From Silene latifolia (taxonomy: Eukaryota > Streptophyta > Magnoliopsida > Caryophyllales > Caryophyllaceae): a DNA stretch of 64,000 nt. The number at the start of each line of letters is the position of its first letter. Position 1 is the stretch's first letter. This document shows, in pieces, positions 58,201-64,000 of this stretch. A program made the translations under genes and the position numbers. The stretch spans positions 49,590,293 through 49,654,292 of the forward strand of contig NC_133528.1 in assembly GCF_048544455.1 (NCBI RefSeq). Reading direction: 5' to 3'. The notes under the pieces are model-generated. The model was given only the letters and a program-made list of their open reading frames with translations. It was not told the origin of the DNA and made no database searches.

Positions 58201-59599
58201 CTCGACAAGTGTGCGTCACCAATTCTCTTGTCCTATTACTATCTCCCACTCAATGCAAGGTGTCTTTCGGGTCGTACTTGCAAGTGATCATATCGAGAGT
58301 GGTTTCCTCGATCTGGAGAATAACTGATTGACCGGAATTTATCCACCATGGATACCTTCCGAGCGTGGCCACGCATTTCCAGTTCATTACTCCTCGAGTG
58401 GCCCTGAGATATTGTTTTAACCCTGACAAGGGGGTGGACAATTCATATTGCACTTATTCCCTTCGACTAGCCACAACCATCATAACCCAAAATATGCCCA
58501 TTTGACCCCATTTACGAAGGTCGTAGTAACACAAATCAAAGTTAATCGAAATCGTGCCATCTTAGGTGATCAGTCTTTAGTCAAAAGAATCGACTCATTA
58601 GAATACTATAGTAGCTCTCGCCACGACCAGGCTTTATAAATTTGCCAGAACTCTATAAGCGGTCACCGCCCGACAAAGTGTTCCTAATATCCGCCTATGT
58701 GATCGACTAGTCATCTCACATGACTCTATGGCACTTGAACTTGCCATCAATCGCATCACACTCTAGTCACTTCGAGACGTCACCTCATACAAGTGACTAT
58801 GGGCGAATACAATGCTAATTCGTGTTCACTTTAACGGGGTTCAATGTTGTCTCTACAACCCGTTTGGATGTAACAAAGTATAAAAGAAGAGTTTTAGAGT
58901 AAAACTCAAATGACAAATGCGATTATCACATATGAATAGTCAATGCTTGATTACTACTTCATATTCTATAATCTAATTTGATCTTTTATGTAGTTATTCG
59001 TCTCAATTTAATTGAAATGACATGGCTCATCATGTTAAGCCTATAAGAAGGCTTTGGTTAGTAGGTTTTATCAACTTCTTGTACCTTACTCAACCTTACT
59101 ACATACTCGTTTTCCTTTGTAATGTATACATTTGCATTACAAAACTTTCTGAGTACGTGTCGAGATCCAATCAAGACATAGGCCTTCTATCCTTAGAATA
59201 GCTCCCACTTTGTTTTTCGCAGTGTGCGGGACTCTTCCTTCTTGCACATCCCATGATTGCAAGTGTACTCAATTTCCGTTATCAATATCTCTCATTGTTC
59301 TTTATTGCCTAGAACGATTCTAGAAAATCTACTTCTTAATTAACATTGCCACAATGGTATCTTAACCATCCTAATGTGTTTTGATTATGGTTTTGTCGGA
59401 AATCATGCGCAATCTCAATTGTCAATTGTCACTTGTGTAACACCCTTACACAATATTGCATCATAAACACTTTGCTTTACTTCCTTAATGCTTCTGCAAG
59501 CACTTAAGGGTAATCTTTATAGCTTACTTGGTAAAGATTACTTAAATTCGATTTTTGAAAACAATTCATCATACTCAAAGCATATGAAGTGTTATACAT

Positions 59600-60180
59600 C
59601 ATTTCTTTTTAATTGATTCGGCAGCGGAAGCAAATGAAATCAATCAAATATGTTCAATTTAATTGAACTAGTCATGAATCTTATCAACATAAGACTTCTT
59701 ACTGACGCTAATATCATGTGGATTTATCTTCATAAATCCGGATATTCAAGATGTATTATAATACTCCAAAAGTCTTAAATCATTCTCAATGATCAATATG
59801 TCATCCACATATCGGACTAATTAAAAAATTCTGTAACTCCCACTAAACTCCATGTATAAACACAACTTCTCGACTTATCGAGAAATGTTTTATCACATGA
59901 TCAAAATGTTGATTCCAACTCATTGATGTCCTACTTAAGATTCTCTCTTAAGTTTCACATTATCTTAGGATTGCAAGAATGTATAAAACTTATGACATGT
60001 ATTGAATACATTCCTTCTATTGAAGAAGTGGGTTTTAGATTCACTTGTTGTATGCATATCCTCATAATGAAACACAATCCCTAAGAAAATCCAAGTAGAC
60101 TTAATCATTTCAATTAGTGCAAAACCCTTTGCAACTAATCTTGCATTGAAATATCTCTTTATTAGTGCAAGACCCTTTGT
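59600..60180 (-). pseudogene. Copia reverse transcriptase remnant
   Basis: The minus strand shows NARLVAKGF (60144-60118) and IEMIKSTWIFLGI, like the start of copia RT. After decayed sequence comes the catalytic box YVDDILIIENDL at 59811-59776, then KSYVDKIHD further on. Order and spacing fit Ty1/copia RT, with many stops and shifts between. It is non-functional. Confidence 0.8.
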
Positions 60181-62299
60181 CACTAATCAAGCCCTTTCGT
60201 TTCGGATTTTCATGGCTCTAAGCCTTGTATTGAGTTGTTACTTTAAACACTCTTATGTAAGTCATATGTTCATTACTTTCTGGAAGTAATCAACTTAAAT
60301 GAAACAATTTCTTTTGTAAGTTATAAGCTCTTTACTTTCTTAAAAGTAACATGAATTCATCATTTTCAACAAGTGACGAATTTAACCTCCTAGGTGTTAA
60401 AGAAACAACATCTTACACAAAACGTCTCATGTACCAAGAAAGACCAGTTTCTTGCGACATAACATTCTTTGTGGCTTTCTTTGTGGCTCTTGAATAATTT
60501 CTCCCACTCTGTCTTCTAGAAATAAACTTGTATTTTAGAAAGACAGTTTCACGAGCCGCAAACCCGTCGTACTCGTGATAATTGAAAAAGAAAAATGAGC
60601 GCTTGTTTCTTGTGAAAACTTATAACCATGGTACCCTTACCATTTCATATCTCATATGATTCGATTTAGTGGAAAAATAATTTAGACAAAAATGATAAAA
60701 TCCCCAAAAGGATCAAGTAACTCAAAGTAACTTGATTGAAATCCAAACCATATCGAATAGCGTTTGATTTCTTATCTAATCACACATTATTTCATAATGC
60801 GTGCTAAGAGAGATTAACTTGCGATACTATATCACATTTCCTTTGGCTTATATCAAAGTCTTCACTTTGATAATTCCATCACGACTAAATCGTGATTCCT
60901 TGAACTCTTTGAAATTCTTCAAAGATTTCTCCTTTTACCTTATTAAGTGAACATATTAGCGTCAACTTATATCGTTGGTAAAAGAAAATGATCAACCTAT
61001 TTTGGATCGATGATATACAACCTCGATCTCCTTTTCAACCAAAAGGCACGAGACATCTTGCTTTGAATACAAGATACGCATATACCATTAACAATCTAAT
61101 GGTTTCAAGAGTACTCGATAACTCTTTGCGTTCATCATTCCAAAATTTAAGGTTTAATCTTGGGTTACCAATTTGAGTCTTACATCATCTACATGATATA
61201 TATTATACTAGTTTGGTTTAGAATATAATCATCTTGATAATGGGCTAGCCATACATCAAACCGTGGTGTATAGGGTCACAAAAGTGAAACCTCTTTTGTA
61301 TCGTAACAAGTATATATTCTTATTTAGAGTTTATGCACTTAATAGTCACAATTAAGTACCACTTTAAATCCAAAAACTAGATTGAGTACACAATTACTCT
61401 ATCTCTCGACATTATTGTTGCTAGTCGTCATATTCTTATCATCCCATGTATCAAACATAATGATGAAAACCACCACCAGTTTCTAATATTGACGAAGTAG
61501 TACTAGCAAAATTTATGTCAATCATATAAACATTTAAAGAAGAAGATCCCATTAGATGTCCCACAACTAACTTGTTGATTCTTCAATAATTTGGGGTAGT
61601 TTCCTTTCTCGTGTCCAACATTTAAGACAATGGAAACTTTATCGGTCGGGATTGATAGGTTTAGTATCGTCATTCTCAACAACTTTACCTTTAACATAAC
61701 CTTGTATCAATTCCATTCTAATTTTACTTCTTTAACCTCGTCCTCATCTTAACGGTTTAAGAGAATGCTCCCACTCATTTCAATGAGTCTTTACTTAGAG
61801 AAGCAAAGGTGAATTTTATAAAGATTACTCTTCAATTCAATCGTTTTAGTCTTAAAACTTTCATTGAAGTGGTTGCGTTATTTTGGTCAATTACTTAATT
61901 CGACAAAACTAATTACCAAAACAATTTATCGCTTCAAGGTACTTGATTCAATTAAGTATATGAATAACAATCCATTGTAAGTAGATGTGTTAGTCAAGAA
62001 TCAAAAACCTGTTTGATAATGAATAACTTTAATCTATACTCTTTACAAGAGATCCTTAGCAATGGTTCATATGAGGTTTTAGAAGCAAATTCAAATTTTT
62101 GTCTTTAGTTACGATGTTTTAACGGATATTTGAGTCAAAATCGAAATGATATCGTATATGAATTGTGGTAAAGAAATAGAACAATATGATAACGGAATAA
62201 TGGAAAACTTGACATTTATCGTTTTATTAATACTTGTAAATAACAAGTAAAGCATTTACATAGTGACCTCTACCCAACTATGATAAATGATTCCAAGAC

Positions 62300-62590
62300 C
62301 CAAATTCATATTAACTTGGGCACGGTATGGCCGATGAAACCCTAATCAATATAACTCGGTGGATTAACGCTTTAATCGATTCTACTTTTAGAACTCTTGG
62401 TCGATAAAATTACTCTAATATTTATCTCAGAGCCGGAACACATGCAACTACGGTCGCGAATACTTCCGTTGAGCTCAATCCAAATTTCGAATAAATGTGT
62501 CCATGATCCAAATCCACATCAACTTGGGCACGGTATGGCCGATGAAACCCTCATTAACATGAACTCGGTGGATTAACACTCATCACCCAC
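62300..62590. repeat. Directly repeated block inside the copia-type element
   Basis: AACTTGGGCACGGTATGGCC and the following 35 bp or so (to CTCGGTGGATTAAC) occur at 62313 and again at 62521, 208 bp apart. Confidence 0.85.
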
Positions 62591-64000
62591 TTCCCCTACG
62601 TAACAAGGTTTGTACCCCGGTAGGGCCGAGTGCACTCCCTCGCGAAATAGGTTTTCATGGTTTCTACTATTTGGTAAGGCTATGTCTCAATTAATTCTTT
62701 TAGCGAGAGGTCATGTCAATTTATTATCTATCACGTTTTAAGTGAACTAAAGCGGTGAACTACGATAATTCTAATTGACACGGTCGATAAACTCGATAAA
62801 ATAAGGATGCATGTTTTAGTTATGGCGATTTAGCGATGCATGTGACATAAAATAAAATGCAAGCATAAAGATAAATAAATCCTAGTATGGCCTTTCCTAA
62901 AATAGAAAAACTATTTAACTATTACATATTCGGAAACCAACTCCATTGGTCCCTTGAACTTCGGTTGTGGCACGCATCTCGAGGTAACACCGTCTTTATG
63001 TATCGCCATTCTTGAAGAAATCCGTCTTTGGGAACTCCGGAATGAATAAAATTACATAATAAATTACATAATTTCCTATTATACATATGTAACTAAAATA
63101 AAATAAATCTATTAAATTACAAAACGGTGATACGAGATCACAATAAAATTACAACCGAATCGATATTCCCATACATTTCGGGAAATACCAATTAAAATCT
63201 AAGGCCATACTAAGTAAAATTACATAATTCAAAAATTACATAAATTAAAATTATGACAATCATAAAGAAAATGCAGCATTATAATATGTATGAACATGCT
63301 CAATTTTATGCTAAATCGCCTTTAATTAGCCAATATCGTATATTACTCGGTTTTTACGGATTTGCGTGATTTCAACATTTTACAATCACAAAAATTACAT
63401 AAATTCATATTTATGCATAAGTTAATTACCCTAACCTCTTAGGACTCAAAATTTAGTCTTCACTAATAATTTGACCATAATTAACCCGTATTTATAAAAT
63501 TGTTCATTAATGGACTAAAAATTACAAAAATAAGCTATAAACTTCAAATAAATCACAAAATTTCAAATAAATTCAAAATTTGAAATTTAAACTCATGAAC
63601 ATTATGGAAAAATACCATGACACTCATAATGTTCAAAATCTTAGGTTAAAAATTTCGAAATTTTTCCGGAACAACAATGTTGCGGTTTATCGGTTTTAAC
63701 TAAAATAATCATAAAAACATGGAAAAATTATATACATTAACTTTTCAATTTTAGATCTGAAAAAGATAATAAAAAGCAACATTAAACGTTTTTCCTAAGC
63801 CATAGATTATGTTTTATTAATTTTTCACTAATAATGTCACTATTTATGCTATTTTTCTTCAAAAATCCATAAATCATGCAAAAAGACTTCTTTATAGACA
63901 ATTATTTTACACACATCTTGTAAATGTGCATGTGACAACATATTAAATTTCTATGACCAGATTCGAAATTTAACTCATATTAACCTATTTTTCACTTAAA

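Larger units (their letters stand above)
56855..64000 (-). mobile_element. Decayed copia-type LTR element, runs off the right end
   Basis: In element order from the right there is a long AT-rich part without a readable frame (60190-64000) and a decayed reverse transcriptase (59600-60180). A 3' untranslated part (58201-59599), a polypurine tract (58187-58200) and the 3' LTR (56855-58186) follow. Frames are heavily broken, so it is older than the Tat insertion. The 5' LTR and primer site are not in the window, and the part beyond about 61000 is assigned only by continuity. Confidence 0.65.

Noticed and set aside
58250-58453. Minus-strand frame of 67 codons near the copia polypurine tract
   Set aside because: It lies in the presumed 3' untranslated part of a decayed element, is short and shows no recognised domain.
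56855-64000. Endogenous pararetrovirus
   Set aside because: The RT remnant has copia-type motifs (RLVAKGF, YVDDILII), and an LTR and polypurine tract are present; no movement-protein or coat motifs were seen.

Overview
This is a stretch of plant nuclear DNA, probably from a core eudicot. The evidence is nested Ty3/gypsy and Ty1/copia retrotransposons of plant-specific lineages (Tekay-, Athila- and Tat-like), Helitron and MITE insertions, and one intron-bearing plant lipoxygenase gene. No plastid, mitochondrial or bacterial features were seen. A Caryophyllales source is possible but cannot be shown from the sequence alone.

Positions 1-36057 are a retrotransposon stack that can be unpicked from target-site duplications (TSDs). 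The oldest layer is a minus-strand chromovirus, called element H here (gag remnant 21839-22650, LTR 23430-36057 split in two). A plus-strand Athila-like element lies in its gag; it starts left of the window and ends at 21838. The Athila element was hit five times: a Tekay-type element in its 5' LTR (1-2226), a TRIM in the same LTR (2683-3240), a truncated Tekay LTR in gag (4222-5427), a 2.5-kb solo LTR (6156-8676), and a complete minus-strand Tekay element (8687-17070). Separately, a complete Tat-lineage element (24696-35516) with paired 582-bp LTRs entered the LTR of H. This Tat element carries a second, archaeal-type RNase H. On its opposite strand, between integrase and 3' LTR, it carries a two-exon gene that is still fully open although gag-pol is broken by stops and frameshifts.

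Positions 36058-46000 are AT-rich and hold no intact gene. A tandem duplication of about 1.5-1.9 kb (37801-43884) contains LINE RNase H fragments. Its second copy holds a Helitron (40483-43215), and the first copy serves as the empty site. A Tourist-like MITE sits inside the Helitron, and a Mutator-like MITE lies at 44605-44831.

Positions 46033-51414 carry the only apparently functional host gene: a nine-exon lipoxygenase of 842 residues with all five iron ligands and a TATA box 66 bp upstream. Its introns 1 and 6 are enlarged by small transposons.

Positions 52000-56650 hold a tandem duplication carrying a formin FH2 exon scrap and T-rich GTTATT repeats. Positions 56855-64000 look like a decayed minus-strand copia element that runs off the window.

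A palindromic 12-mer, ACTCGATCGAGT, and close variants form clusters in the LTRs and leaders of the Tekay-type elements. A GGTC-core version occupies the same places in element H.
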